From Margaritispora aquatica (taxonomy: Eukaryota; Ascomycota; Leotiomycetes; Helotiales; Discinellaceae), in assembly GCA_007644065.1 (NCBI GenBank), contig VJWN01000009.1:1116001-1180000 (forward strand): a stretch of DNA of 64,000 nucleotides. Reading direction: 5' to 3'. Under the pieces are notes generated by a model that ran no database searches, had not been told where the DNA came from, and worked only from the letters and a program-made list of their open reading frames with translations. How positions within the stretch are numbered: the first letter of the stretch is position 1; every line of letters starts with the position of its first letter. Made by a program: the position numbers and the translations under genes. Below are positions 47,116-57,333 of the stretch, one piece after another.

Positions 47116-50100
47116 CTAGTTCAGCCCGCCCAGGATTTTCTTCAAAGCCTTACTTCGCTTCGACGTTATCGTCTCATCGCCAGCAGGGTCGTCGGTCCTC
47201 TCAGTCGGTTGACCGTTCAAGGTGTTCGGCGAGCTCTCCCTCTCACCTCCTCGTATTTTAAGCTTGCTTAGCGTGTTTGCCATGAAGTTCGTAGGCCCTT
47301 CGGCTACGCTCCGGATACTCTTGGCGCCCGATCTGTCAGCTTCTCCTGAAGTATGTGGCCGATTTTGAGCGGGCGTCATCATCAAGCCTGAGGGAAGATT
47401 TTGGGACCGGTTGCTTCCATGGCCGTTTCCATTGCCATTTGAGGATAATTGAAATGAAGCAAGGCTGCTGGAGGCGCTCGAAGGGCGGAGATAACCGTCT
47501 GTGCTGGAGGCGAACGAGCGTCTAGGACTTCTTGATCGTACCGAGACTGCAGTGCCGTCTCTAGGGCTAGTGCCGAAGACTGAGCTTGCATCACTGTTTT
47601 CGTGTGAATTGTCTAAGCTTTGATTGGAGGGAGTCAGAAGCATGCTACTGGAGGCAAGTTCTCGAAGTCGAGTTTGCTGTGCAGTGGTGGGACGATGCTT
47701 GCTGAACTTATTGCCGATGATTGCACCAGTATGCGAGATCAAGGCACGGATAACATCCTTCTTGAACGCTAATGCCAGGTCAAGATTGGACCACGTCTTG
47801 TTCCGATACTCGATCTCAGGAAGACGAAACACAAAGTCATGGACATCTTCGATATTGCGTTCCCCTCTTCCTTTATAACTCAAACACAAAACCACGCTAG
47901 GTATTTTGACATGCGCCAGAGTCATATAGTTCGAGGCTCTTGACATCATTTTTGTCAAATCATCTGAAGGCTGCTCTTTCTTCTTGCGGTGCATGGTGAA
48001 TCTTTTTGGCCTTGTCTCGCTGTTTAGCGAACTGGTCTCGTGATTCGAAATGCCTGTTGCAGTTCGACCAATTGTAGGACGTGACCCAAGACTTCGCAGA
48101 CTTTCCACTGAAGCCTTTTTTCCTAATGATTTCTGGGCCTTTGTTGACGAAGAACTTTTACCAGAGGACTGGAAAAGCCGGAAGTGATGGCCATCAACTC
48201 CTATCCCAGAGTAGACACTCGATGCTTTTGTCTTTTGGGATACCGCGGTCTGAGGTCGAGCCTCTGAGTTCAAAGTAGGCCGCAGTCGAAGCTCCAACGA
48301 TCCTGCGCGAGTACTAGCGCCAGAGTCATGGAGCTTCTGTTCGCCAACAGTCAAGTTTGAATGACCTGGAGCAATGCTATTGTCGTCGTCTTCGTCCTCC
48401 TCGTCGTCCTCGACTGGCTCCATATTCTTGACCATAAATGGCGACTTGTTCTTAGAGTCATCTTTCTGCCCGGGGAATATGTAATCGAAAAGTCGCTTGC
48501 CAACCTCATGTTCAAGCTGAATCTTCATCGGGAAAAGGTTTACTTCGAAATGGTCCATGACAGGAATACCAGCAATTGCTTCAAGCATGTACCAATATAC
48601 CTTGAGCATGTGCTGGTTGTCTTGATCGTTGAAAGCCCCTCGTTCGCCATCTGTATACGGAGCAAACATCACTGGATAGATAGCATCAGGGAGTAGGTTC
48701 AAGCCTACAATATTTCCGATTTGCATCAAGTTGTCATGGGATCCATCCGAGTTATCCGTCCTGTTATATTCTGCCCTTTGCAATTGGAATTCCACGAGAG
48801 GCTCATTGTTGTTGTCTTTTGTCAAGTGCCAAACAATTTGATCTGATGAGATGTTCCACCTTAGGAGACCAGTAGACTCCGTGCCTTCATACTTTCGTTG
48901 TGACGAAGTGATAGCTTTCATCATAAAGAACAACTCCTCTTCGTACGTTGTCAGATCCCTATCGAGTAGAAGCCTATCCTGCCATCCGCGTTTATCAAGA
49001 TACTTTGAGTTGACCTGGAACTGAGTTTTGATTTCATCCAGCTGCCTGATTCTTTCTTGCAAGCGAACAACCATTTCGGGGGCCCCACGCAAATCACTAA
49101 AGTCTGACGCAAGCATGATCTTCTCGAGTCGCTCTGTTCGCGTCTTCTCCAGAGGCTCGCTGTACATGAGCAGATCAAGCACAATGATGTACATCGCATA
49201 GTACTGTGCGGAATCGCATATTGCACGAACCTGGGGAAACTCTACAGAGAGATGATCAATGCGACTTTCACCGTTATTTGTTGAAGCTTGATTTTCATCA
49301 TTGCTGATCTCGTCATTGTATTTCAGGCGTAGTGTGTTGTATTTGTCGTATCGCAGGGTCGCAGAGGTCCTATGAACAACACGCTTGAAGCCAAAAGGAT
49401 CAGCATGGAAGTCGAACATTACTTCCATGGGAACCCATGGAGGCCAAGTAGATCCAGCGGGGACTCCATAATAGCTACCAGAATAGAGAGAGAGAAGCTG
49501 GGATGCAAACAGCTTTTGATGTGTGACGAAGAATTGTGTGCTGTCCATCGCAACAGTGAATCGTCTTTGCACTAGACCACTGACATCATCAAACATTCGT
49601 TCTTTATCCATCACTTCAATGACCTTCAACTCCATACCTTTGGCAGTAACCAGAACCACGGATTTAGGATTCTTCTCACTCTGAAGTTGAATTTGAGGGG
49701 CGATGAGGCGCAGATGATAACTATTCTGTGGCACGAAATCATGAGAAACATTGGAGTCATCCTGATCGACCGAATCTTTCCGATTTGCTCCTCTCTTTCC
49801 CAGAGGATCGTTTGCGTTGACGAATTTCTTGCCATCAGCGAGAATTTCGTTAATCCTATCCTGTACATCCTGCGAACCGTCATCTTGCTCGATGATGGAC
49901 CGCGTTGAAGCTGTTGCCGTAGAATCCGTTGCATTGCGACTTGAGTCGGTCTTGGCCAATTTTGCCTTGTTCTGCTCTTCAACGATGTCAAGAATGAATT
50001 TAACGGCTCGCCTTGAAAGATAATATACATAGCCACGTCGCTGGCTGACTTGATGGATGTATCGAAGCATAATATTGCGGAGGAGATTATTCCATTTAAA

Positions 50101-53100
50101 CTGCACGTTGTGGATAACGAAGCGGTTATTAAAATCGCTAGTGAACTCCGCCCCAGGCGTTGTGTCCATTGCTTCTGTGGTAGAATCATAGTCTTTAGGA
50201 GAAGGGTGCTCTCCATCGCTATCAAGATCGGCATCGCCATCTGGAACAGCTCGCATCTTTCCTGTTTGTATACGCTGAGCCATGCGCCGCAGCATAGATT
50301 CGAGGAATAACTTTTTGTCTCGCAGAACTGTGCCATGCTTGCTAAGAACTTCAAAATCACTCTTGAGTTTTGCATTGCTCTCATCCTTCACGTGTTTTAA
50401 TTCGGCATCTCCAAGTATTCTATCATGAGATGCAAGCTGCTCATCGAGTTGGTCGAGTCGACTTTGAATTAGCTGACACTGTACCTCACGAGGATCATCA
50501 TCGTCCTTGCTCATAATACAGAAATGTGTCGACTCGTTACCAAAAGTGCTCGTCCTGTTTGGATCACCAGAGATAGTACCGCCATGGTCAGTTTGGCGGA
50601 TGTAGGTAAACCGAGGTGCATATGCAAGAGGCATAATCTTTGTCTCGGGGTTCGCCTCTGATGGTAAGATCCAGTCCAGTTCCACAAAGTCATCCATATC
50701 AATCCAGGTGAAGTCATTGTCTGGTATCTCAAAGTGAGAGAGGTCTGTTGTGCCTGTATCTTGTTGTGAAACAAGCGTTGGAGCGGACGCTTTTCGCAGG
50801 TCTTCGGGTGTTGTGCCTGCGATAGACGCAGTCACTGCTCGGATGTCTGCTGATAGAAGATCCAACTGCGCTTGGTGCATTTTCATACCACTTGTCCTGC
50901 CTTGTGTTTTGCGACCTTTATCCTGGGTGGGGAACTCCTCACGGCGCTGATGCATATCGAGCATGAAACTGTCTAACCTCATCTTAAATCCTGTTGCCGA
51001 TACAACATCCTCAGTGTAATCCTCAGGATCCTTGTGTTTATATATATGGCTTAGAAACAGTGGGGCTAGGAGCAAATTGTACTTGATTGTTGCGAGATGT
51101 CGTCCGAACTTCTTACTAGACTTCTCTATGCCAGGCCATAGCGTTCCCTGTCGGACGGGGAGTGACATGGTGCCATTAAACATCTGCCACCAAGCAAAGA
51201 AGTGAGAGAAGAATCGAGGCGTAAGATGGACTGTGTTGTAACTTTTCGAGGGAGCTATATTGGAAACAGACCATTCTCGATCTACGGGCGCTGTAACCGC
51301 AATTGACATATGAATATGGTGGCTTCGGAATCCTCTAAATGCATCATATTCCAGTCCAGGGGGAGCCTTGGCGAATTGAGGTACTCTAAAAATAACATTG
51401 TAGTGTGGTTCGAATTCGAAAGACCGGCGGCCATCTTGTTCCAAGTTTCTTTCAAACATTAAGCCCACAAGCCATTGGACATTTCCTGAAAGTTTCATGA
51501 CAACCTTTTTAAATGTAGCTCCTCGCTTGTATGAGTCGTGGCTCGATATGCTATCACTGTCTCGGTGTTGATGTGTCTGGCCTCGTGCTTGGTGGCTGAA
51601 GTCAGGAATCGCAAGAATGTATTCGCCACTGTCCACTGTCATGAACTTTTTGGGGTCTTCTTCGCGACAAATATTCCATCGGACGTCGTTCCGCCAGCAC
51701 ATCAAGAAGCCTGCGCCATCACCAGTGACCATGTACGGGTCTCTAGTACCCTTCAACATGAGATGAACATCCCCATCCCCTTTCCATGCCACGCTGACTC
51801 TCGAATGGAAACTCAATCGAATCTTATCCCAAAAGCCTGTTCGGTCCGAAGGATCTACTTGAGGTTTGGTAAATGTCTCGATATTCATCATCATGTCCTG
51901 TATTGCAGGCTGGTATGATGCGCCCCAGGTGATTCGGGTAGGAAAACCAGTATTGATATCTACTTTAATGTCTGAGTACGACTTAACTGGTGAAACTGTC
52001 CTCCTCACATCAATTGCAAACCCCCCGGCATTTGATGACCCAGGGTGAGTTTCTTTTGGGGGTATGATATCGACCTTCACGTGGCGAACTGTATCGGGCC
52101 CTCTAAATTCCTCGCCGATGACAAAATCTGCCTTTAAAGACCAAGCAGGCAGCCGGGGCGATTGGCCAGGCTTTATAGCGGGAACGTGAAGCAAAGGAAG
52201 GGGATAATCGCGTAGAGTTATGCGAGCTTCGCCCATGTCAATCTGGACATGCATAGGTACCAAGAGAGAATACTGCATATCGTACGGCATGCCCTTGCCC
52301 ACACGATGCATAAAGTCCGGAAGCTGATGCATTGGAAATGAGGGCTTGTCAATTGTGATGTGAAGATCGGATATCAAAGTTGCCATCAACGCAGGACGTT
52401 GCGGCACTTCCAAAATGTTTTCAGATTCTTCCATATCATCAGGAAGCTCATCTGGGCCCCAAAAGACACCACGAATTTCCCTCATACCGTACTTGGCCTG
52501 GCTGTAAATGCCGTCAATACGTTTCTTCCAACTTTCTGCATTATGGCGCATTAATTTTTGATGTGCCTCCTCAATGGAGACCTTTGCGGACCCATTCATT
52601 CCAACCTTAGCATCGGGATCATAGCGCATCCTTCGGCCTCGAGGAGATCTCGATCGATGCTCATGTGAATCGTCACTCTTGCTCCGTGGCTGTCCATGTT
52701 CTTTGTGTTTACTACGTCCTCGTGGATGTGCTGAACGATTTCGGTATCTTGTTGAATTGTTCTTCAACTCTTCTTCTTCGATTTTCTTAGCTTTCAGGTT
52801 GAATGCCGCTTCACGAGCAATACGCTGAGCCTGCTCAACCCGTCCACAGCGATAAATTGCGCCAAGTTTCCACTCAAAGGCTCCATCCTCAAGCTCAAAG
52901 AGGAGGGCTCTGCTTCGTATGGATACCTTTGGGAGATTCTTGGGTCCTTCGGGGTGCTTTTCAAGAATATACTCATTTGTGCCGGTGACGAACCGATGAT
53001 GAAGTTGTTGGACAGCCTTAAGGGTATTGATAAAGTTATCAAATATCTTATGAACTATAAGCTGATGAGGAACGGCGATTCTAATGGCTTCTGTATTCAC

Positions 53101-55989
53101 ATCGATCATATTCTCTTCATGAACTTCTCCGGTGCTTCGCTTTTGTTTGTTTTCGCGCATGTCAAGTCGAAGACCCTTCATACTCACGACCCTAGCCCAG
53201 ACACGATGCATCCTCGGTGCTTCAGCATAGAGCCTGACGAGCTTAGCTACCACAAATGGAGGTGACCATCGGTGCCTACCAAGTTCCATTCCATAAACTT
53301 GGATCATGATTGCTGGATCGGCTGGCATTTGCGCCTTTACCTGAACTAGCGTAGACCTAAAATCAATAGTAATGAGTTCACGCTTGGTGAACGGGTAATC
53401 TGGAGCATCACGCAGATAAAAGTCATCGGGAGATCTCAGAGGCGACAACAGATCTGAATCGCCAAATGCCTGTATAGCTGCTTTTGACTTCTCGACCTCT
53501 TCTCGATCGGCCTGAGTTCGTACGAAAGCTTTCCTGAGAACCATGCCCGCAACCCCACAAGCGTAATGACGATAGAGAGAATAATTCATAAGAAACGTTC
53601 GAACATGGGAGTTGATGTGGAATATGGGCCCCTGATTATCGCTTGTCGTTGACAAAGCGATCTCAAATCTTGGCATTGCCATAAATGGTTCCGCCTCCCA
53701 TTTTTCGGTCGATTCAACAACATATGCATCCAGACCTCTAACATGAATGGCTAGACGCCTCCCATCAGTAGGATGCTGCAACTGCTTCTTTCTTGGAGAA
53801 TGTGGCATTGCCAAGAACAAATCTGAGTCAGGCGTTAAAGACCTGCTGCCTGCACGGCGTCGCAAGTTCCTCCTGTCTACTGAGTCGCTCTTCTGGGCTC
53901 GATATTCTGCTGTCCACGACTGCAACTGCAGAGCCACACCTCGAGTCTCATCCGAGATATCATCATCAACACCTGCCACTTCAGCACTGAAATCCGATCC
54001 TTGAAACTGGAAATGTAAGAGCCATGCGGGCATTGCCCTTATAAAATTGGGATCACGAGACGTCTTCGCGTGTGCCTTCTTCGTTGGTTCTACATTCAAC
54101 CGCAATTGACGGACAATTTGACGAACACCATCACTTATTTCTGGTCTTATCATGTGGATTGAGAATGTTTGCAAGCTTGCTGTCGCGACAACGTAAACTT
54201 CCGGGTTTGCGCTAAGTTGTGCCTTCATCTCCAGAGACTCGGTTTGCAGCAGGTCGTAGTGAGCACCCGACGAGGTCTGATAATATAATTCATGTGACTG
54301 AAGTCTCAATGTTGAGCCTAGACTATAGTGAAGGTCTCCGACGGCAGAATGGGAAGATTCAATATCCAAAGATATTGAGGAGATTGATGAAATAATCAGA
54401 TCAAAATCGTCCTCACCGGCATCCTTTTCAACCGGGGGAAGCGATATGCGAAGAACAGGTTCGTGCATAGAAAACTTGACATTAGCTTTAGGAAGAAGTC
54501 TTGAAATTAGGACATGTCTTTCCGGAGCAACATTATTTCGGGACTTCGGAGCTGGTCGCAGTATGGCCAAAATTAGAGGTAGATGCTTTGGATCAAGATC
54601 TACAGAGGGAGATGTGATCACCACATTTGCGAAGAGAATGTTTGCATTCCGTTCGTCAGCACTGCTGTCGTGGCCAAATTCAACAGTCTTGGAAGGTAGC
54701 GTAGTTCGCACCGTAGTAGTTGCCATTGGAATATACATCAAGCGATCAGACTTCCCAAGCCCATCGTCGACACCAATGGATATTGCAAGAGCTGCTACGA
54801 GAGCTTGATGAGCAATATCCTTAGATGAGAAATACATGCGATGAGCTGGAGACTTGGGATCCAGTCTGTGCAAATCCACCCCTACCTCTTTCATTGATGC
54901 ATTGACATAGATTGGAGAGCCGTGAGGTTGAATAGACTTTATCTTTTTGGTAAAGCCGATAAAGCTAACAGCAAACTGCACTTCCTTGATTCCACGAAGG
55001 ATAGAACTTGCAAATTCTTTCGAGTCTGATACAGTCTGGACGAGATTTTGCTCTCGACTTCCAGGCCGATCAAGTTCTTCAATGAGAGCTTGAATTGATA
55101 TTTCCTCCACATCAGATTTCTTGGTGTCAGATTTGTGACAAGTCTTGTACTTGCTAATACAACCGATGATATCGTCGTAGGGAATATGGACCCGTCCAAG
55201 TTTGAGCGAAATTGCTGCATCTCGGAGCCCATCCAGCTCCTTATATAATAGTCCATGAACGTTCAGGGTTGCATGATCTAGAATTTCCAAAGAATCTCCT
55301 CCATCAGGTGTGAAAAGTACACTCCGAACTGTCATCATCCATTCAGCTGGCCGCTGGTCCTTTTTGGCTTTCTTCAAGTGCGAAAACATCCGTCCTCTAT
55401 CCACCATCTTGCGACGTGTGTCAACGGCCATTGTAAAGCTTCCAACTTGTACCTGCCCCACATCCACAACCGTAATCGAGGAGCTTGTGGCCACCACATC
55501 GACCATTCGAATCCAGTTGATATTCCTGTGCAGCTTTTTGATGCGTTCCTTCATGCTAGTAAGGCGCTCCCAACTTTTGCTTCTATGCGGCCCATAGCTA
55601 GCTTTGTGCGACAATGGTTTGCGCTTCGAGGGCTCACCCTTTACAGAATTATCGATATCCTTTGGGTCCTTTTCCTCCACTCCATCTTCTCGGGGAGCTT
55701 TCTTCTCCGCTTCAGTCGCCCTCAAATCCACAGTTACTGCAAGCTCCTCCAGGACAATGCTGAGCCATGTCGGCTGGGCGAAAGTCGGCCGATGTAGATT
55801 GATTCCCAAGCCACGTATCTCAATCTTTATACCATCCTTCGGGGTGTATGCGAGCCTCCTTAGTGATAGGTACCCAATGCGCTGGATCGATATTCCAGTG
55901 ACGATGCGCAGAATGGCAAAGACAACAAATGAGCATAAATAGAGGAGGACCACCACCCCAAACACGAAGGTAGGGTTCAAGAGCGCCAT
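47116..55989 (-). CDS. fmp27: FMP27/Hobbit bridge-like lipid transfer protein (BLTP2), 2957 aa
   Basis: An intronless 8.9-kb reading frame. An N-terminal transmembrane anchor (about residues 5-28, FVFGVVVLLYLCSFVVFAIL) is followed by RBG-type beta-sheet repeats that build a lipid-carrying groove. The GFWDK box (TGFWDKIRLSFHSRVSVAW, about 1383) and the WPPW segment (STWPPWVPMEVMFDFHADPF, about 2180) are the family signatures. The C-terminal third has an acidic linker (DDEEDEDDDN) and Ser-rich low-complexity tail. Family members tether the ER to the plasma membrane or other membranes and move bulk phospholipid. Yeast Fmp27 (Hob1) is somewhat shorter; extra length here is mainly the Ser-rich C-terminus. 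The absence of introns over nearly 9 kb stands out in this window. Confidence 0.95.
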   Translation of the reverse strand: MALLNPTFVFGVVVLLYLCSFVVFAILRIVTGISIQRIGYLSLRRLAYTPKDGIKIEIRGLGINLHRPTFAQPTWLSIVLEELAVTVDLRATEAEKKAPREDGVEEKDPKDIDNSVKGEPSKRKPLSHKASYGPHRSKSWERLTSMKERIKKLHRNINWIRMVDVVATSSSITVVDVGQVQVGSFTMAVDTRRKMVDRGRMFSHLKKAKKDQRPAEWMMTVRSVLFTPDGGDSLEILDHATLNVHGLLYKELDGLRDAAISLKLGRVHIPYDDIIGCISKYKTCHKSDTKKSDVEEISIQALIEELDRPGSREQNLVQTVSDSKEFASSILRGIKEVQFAVSFIGFTKKIKSIQPHGSPIYVNASMKEVGVDLHRLDPKSPAHRMYFSSKDIAHQALVAALAISIGVDDGLGKSDRLMYIPMATTTVRTTLPSKTVEFGHDSSADERNANILFANVVITSPSVDLDPKHLPLILAILRPAPKSRNNVAPERHVLISRLLPKANVKFSMHEPVLRISLPPVEKDAGEDDFDLIISSISSISLDIESSHSAVGDLHYSLGSTLRLQSHELYYQTSSGAHYDLLQTESLEMKAQLSANPEVYVVATASLQTFSIHMIRPEISDGVRQIVRQLRLNVEPTKKAHAKTSRDPNFIRAMPAWLLHFQFQGSDFSAEVAGVDDDISDETRGVALQLQSWTAEYRAQKSDSVDRRNLRRRAGSRSLTPDSDLFLAMPHSPRKKQLQHPTDGRRLAIHVRGLDAYVVESTEKWEAEPFMAMPRFEIALSTTSDNQGPIFHINSHVRTFLMNYSLYRHYACGVAGMVLRKAFVRTQADREEVEKSKAAIQAFGDSDLLSPLRSPDDFYLRDAPDYPFTKRELITIDFRSTLVQVKAQMPADPAIMIQVYGMELGRHRWSPPFVVAKLVRLYAEAPRMHRVWARVVSMKGLRLDMRENKQKRSTGEVHEENMIDVNTEAIRIAVPHQLIVHKIFDNFINTLKAVQQLHHRFVTGTNEYILEKHPEGPKNLPKVSIRSRALLFELEDGAFEWKLGAIYRCGRVEQAQRIAREAAFNLKAKKIEEEELKNNSTRYRNRSAHPRGRSKHKEHGQPRSKSDDSHEHRSRSPRGRRMRYDPDAKVGMNGSAKVSIEEAHQKLMRHNAESWKKRIDGIYSQAKYGMREIRGVFWGPDELPDDMEESENILEVPQRPALMATLISDLHITIDKPSFPMHQLPDFMHRVGKGMPYDMQYSLLVPMHVQIDMGEARITLRDYPLPLLHVPAIKPGQSPRLPAWSLKADFVIGEEFRGPDTVRHVKVDIIPPKETHPGSSNAGGFAIDVRRTVSPVKSYSDIKVDINTGFPTRITWGASYQPAIQDMMMNIETFTKPQVDPSDRTGFWDKIRLSFHSRVSVAWKGDGDVHLMLKGTRDPYMVTGDGAGFLMCWRNDVRWNICREEDPKKFMTVDSGEYILAIPDFSHQARGQTHQHRDSDSISSHDSYKRGATFKKVVMKLSGNVQWLVGLMFERNLEQDGRRSFEFEPHYNVIFRVPQFAKAPPGLEYDAFRGFRSHHIHMSIAVTAPVDREWSVSNIAPSKSYNTVHLTPRFFSHFFAWWQMFNGTMSLPVRQGTLWPGIEKSSKKFGRHLATIKYNLLLAPLFLSHIYKHKDPEDYTEDVVSATGFKMRLDSFMLDMHQRREEFPTQDKGRKTQGRTSGMKMHQAQLDLLSADIRAVTASIAGTTPEDLRKASAPTLVSQQDTGTTDLSHFEIPDNDFTWIDMDDFVELDWILPSEANPETKIMPLAYAPRFTYIRQTDHGGTISGDPNRTSTFGNESTHFCIMSKDDDDPREVQCQLIQSRLDQLDEQLASHDRILGDAELKHVKDESNAKLKSDFEVLSKHGTVLRDKKLFLESMLRRMAQRIQTGKMRAVPDGDADLDSDGEHPSPKDYDSTTEAMDTTPGAEFTSDFNNRFVIHNVQFKWNNLLRNIMLRYIHQVSQRRGYVYYLSRRAVKFILDIVEEQNKAKLAKTDSSRNATDSTATASTRSIIEQDDGSQDVQDRINEILADGKKFVNANDPLGKRGANRKDSVDQDDSNVSHDFVPQNSYHLRLIAPQIQLQSEKNPKSVVLVTAKGMELKVIEVMDKERMFDDVSGLVQRRFTVAMDSTQFFVTHQKLFASQLLSLYSGSYYGVPAGSTWPPWVPMEVMFDFHADPFGFKRVVHRTSATLRYDKYNTLRLKYNDEISNDENQASTNNGESRIDHLSVEFPQVRAICDSAQYYAMYIIVLDLLMYSEPLEKTRTERLEKIMLASDFSDLRGAPEMVVRLQERIRQLDEIKTQFQVNSKYLDKRGWQDRLLLDRDLTTYEEELFFMMKAITSSQRKYEGTESTGLLRWNISSDQIVWHLTKDNNNEPLVEFQLQRAEYNRTDNSDGSHDNLMQIGNIVGLNLLPDAIYPVMFAPYTDGERGAFNDQDNQHMLKVYWYMLEAIAGIPVMDHFEVNLFPMKIQLEHEVGKRLFDYIFPGQKDDSKNKSPFMVKNMEPVEDDEEDEDDDNSIAPGHSNLTVGEQKLHDSGASTRAGSLELRLRPTLNSEARPQTAVSQKTKASSVYSGIGVDGHHFRLFQSSGKSSSSTKAQKSLGKKASVESLRSLGSRPTIGRTATGISNHETSSLNSETRPKRFTMHRKKKEQPSDDLTKMMSRASNYMTLAHVKIPSVVLCLSYKGRGERNIEDVHDFVFRLPEIEYRNKTWSNLDLALAFKKDVIRALISHTGAIIGNKFSKHRPTTAQQTRLRELASSSMLLTPSNQSLDNSHENSDASSVFGTSPRDGTAVSVRSRSPRRSFASSTDGYLRPSSASSSLASFQLSSNGNGNGHGSNRSQNLPSGLMMTPAQNRPHTSGEADRSGAKSIRSVAEGPTNFMANTLSKLKIRGGERESSPNTLNGQPTERTDDPAGDETITSKRSKALKKILGGLN

Positions 55990-57333
55990 TGAGACCGAAA
56001 GTCGCAGGAAGCCATCCGCAATATTCCCACGCTATCTGCCAAATGGGCCCTTACAATTTTACCCCCGTTGGAGTGTGACAACGACAATCGAGTTTATGTT
56101 GAATCGGTTTTGTGTGGCCATAAAGAAAGGTCGAAATCTTGTCCCGGCCTAGATAATGCTGGAATCCGTAAGTGCCGCCAATAATGAAGCTTTTTGGAAC
56201 GGAGAGGACGGATCGACAGTATACATTAGAAGCTACTTGGCAGATTTGGGTCATGAAATGATAAAAGTGCCAGGTCCGGATTACAGTAGGGTGGACGAGT
56301 AGTAGCAATTGAAAAGGGCCGAGTGCTCTGGTGCTCTGGTGCTCTCTTGATTGTCAGATACGCAGGTCGAATGGTAATGACGTCGCAGTGGCAGTTATAG
56401 TAGTACTATTAACGAGAAAAAAATAATGCCACCAACAAATTGTACGGGGGGAAAAAGACAGAGGTCGTTGGGCAACAATTTCAACAAGGGAGCGAATTTG
56501 AAGATGCACAGGAAATGGCAGTTGAAATATTTTCAAGCCTGGGAGATCGCACAAATGAATGGCCGCTGGGAAGAATCTATATTGCCAACGCCCCAACGGT
56601 ACTTTGAAAGCACCCCAGTGCTGCCAGTGCTAGGGCTGGGAACATTTCTAGATGTGGATGGTGGAATCCGGATCCGGATTAATGAATAACCGATCGATGA
56701 ATATTCCCCTTAGGTACCTTAAGTAATTGACAATATCACTACTACTTGATGAGAGGAGCCTAAAACCCTAGAAACAAAGTTGAAAGCTTGTTTGGTAAAC
56801 TTCGTCCGAACAGTTCATTGGTCTTAGTCTTGTTGTGCTAGGCTTGAATTCAGATAATAGTTACTATCCTATTTGATATAATCTATCCCTGCTAATCATG
56901 AATAAATGCAAACATACGTACCTCAGTAAGATTACCCAGTAGCTTTATATTTGAACAACCAATTTTCAACTACCTTCATTAGGTACCTTATGTTGGACTC
57001 TTGGTTCGGCGTATCTATACTTCTATATAGTTTAGTAGAATTATGTCTTCCAGAAGCAACGAGATTATTATCGAAGATAGATCAGATATATGCTCTGATC
57101 AGCCTCACCGAGTACCTCCCTTGGTATTGACCCATGTCATACCAATAAGCATGCCTGTTGGAGGCTTGCAGGTCAGCTTGAGCTCAAGCTCGCATATCTT
57201 ACAATAGGCATCAGCAGTGTGAGTCCTCCAGATATATACATCACCCCGTCTGCAAACATTGTAGAATACCTGCCCAAGAGAACTTCTGACAAGCGCTACA
57301 ACTGGCTTGTTGTGCTTAAGCCGGGCAACGATA
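55990..57333. other. Divergent promoter region, fmp27 and NACHT-ankyrin gene
   Basis: About 1.3 kb, AT-rich, with several GGTACCTTA-like words (56713-56722, 56983-56990). A 108-codon minus-strand frame (57431-57105) is open here and runs into the first two exons of the next gene. I do not call it a gene. Confidence 0.45.

Noticed and set aside
46872..47261. 129-codon Pro/Thr/Ser-rich frame
   Set aside because: Overlaps the fmp27 C-terminus on the opposite strand and has only low-complexity composition.
49626..50384. 252-codon minus-strand frame inside fmp27
   Set aside because: It is a shadow frame of the fmp27 coding sequence with no independent features.
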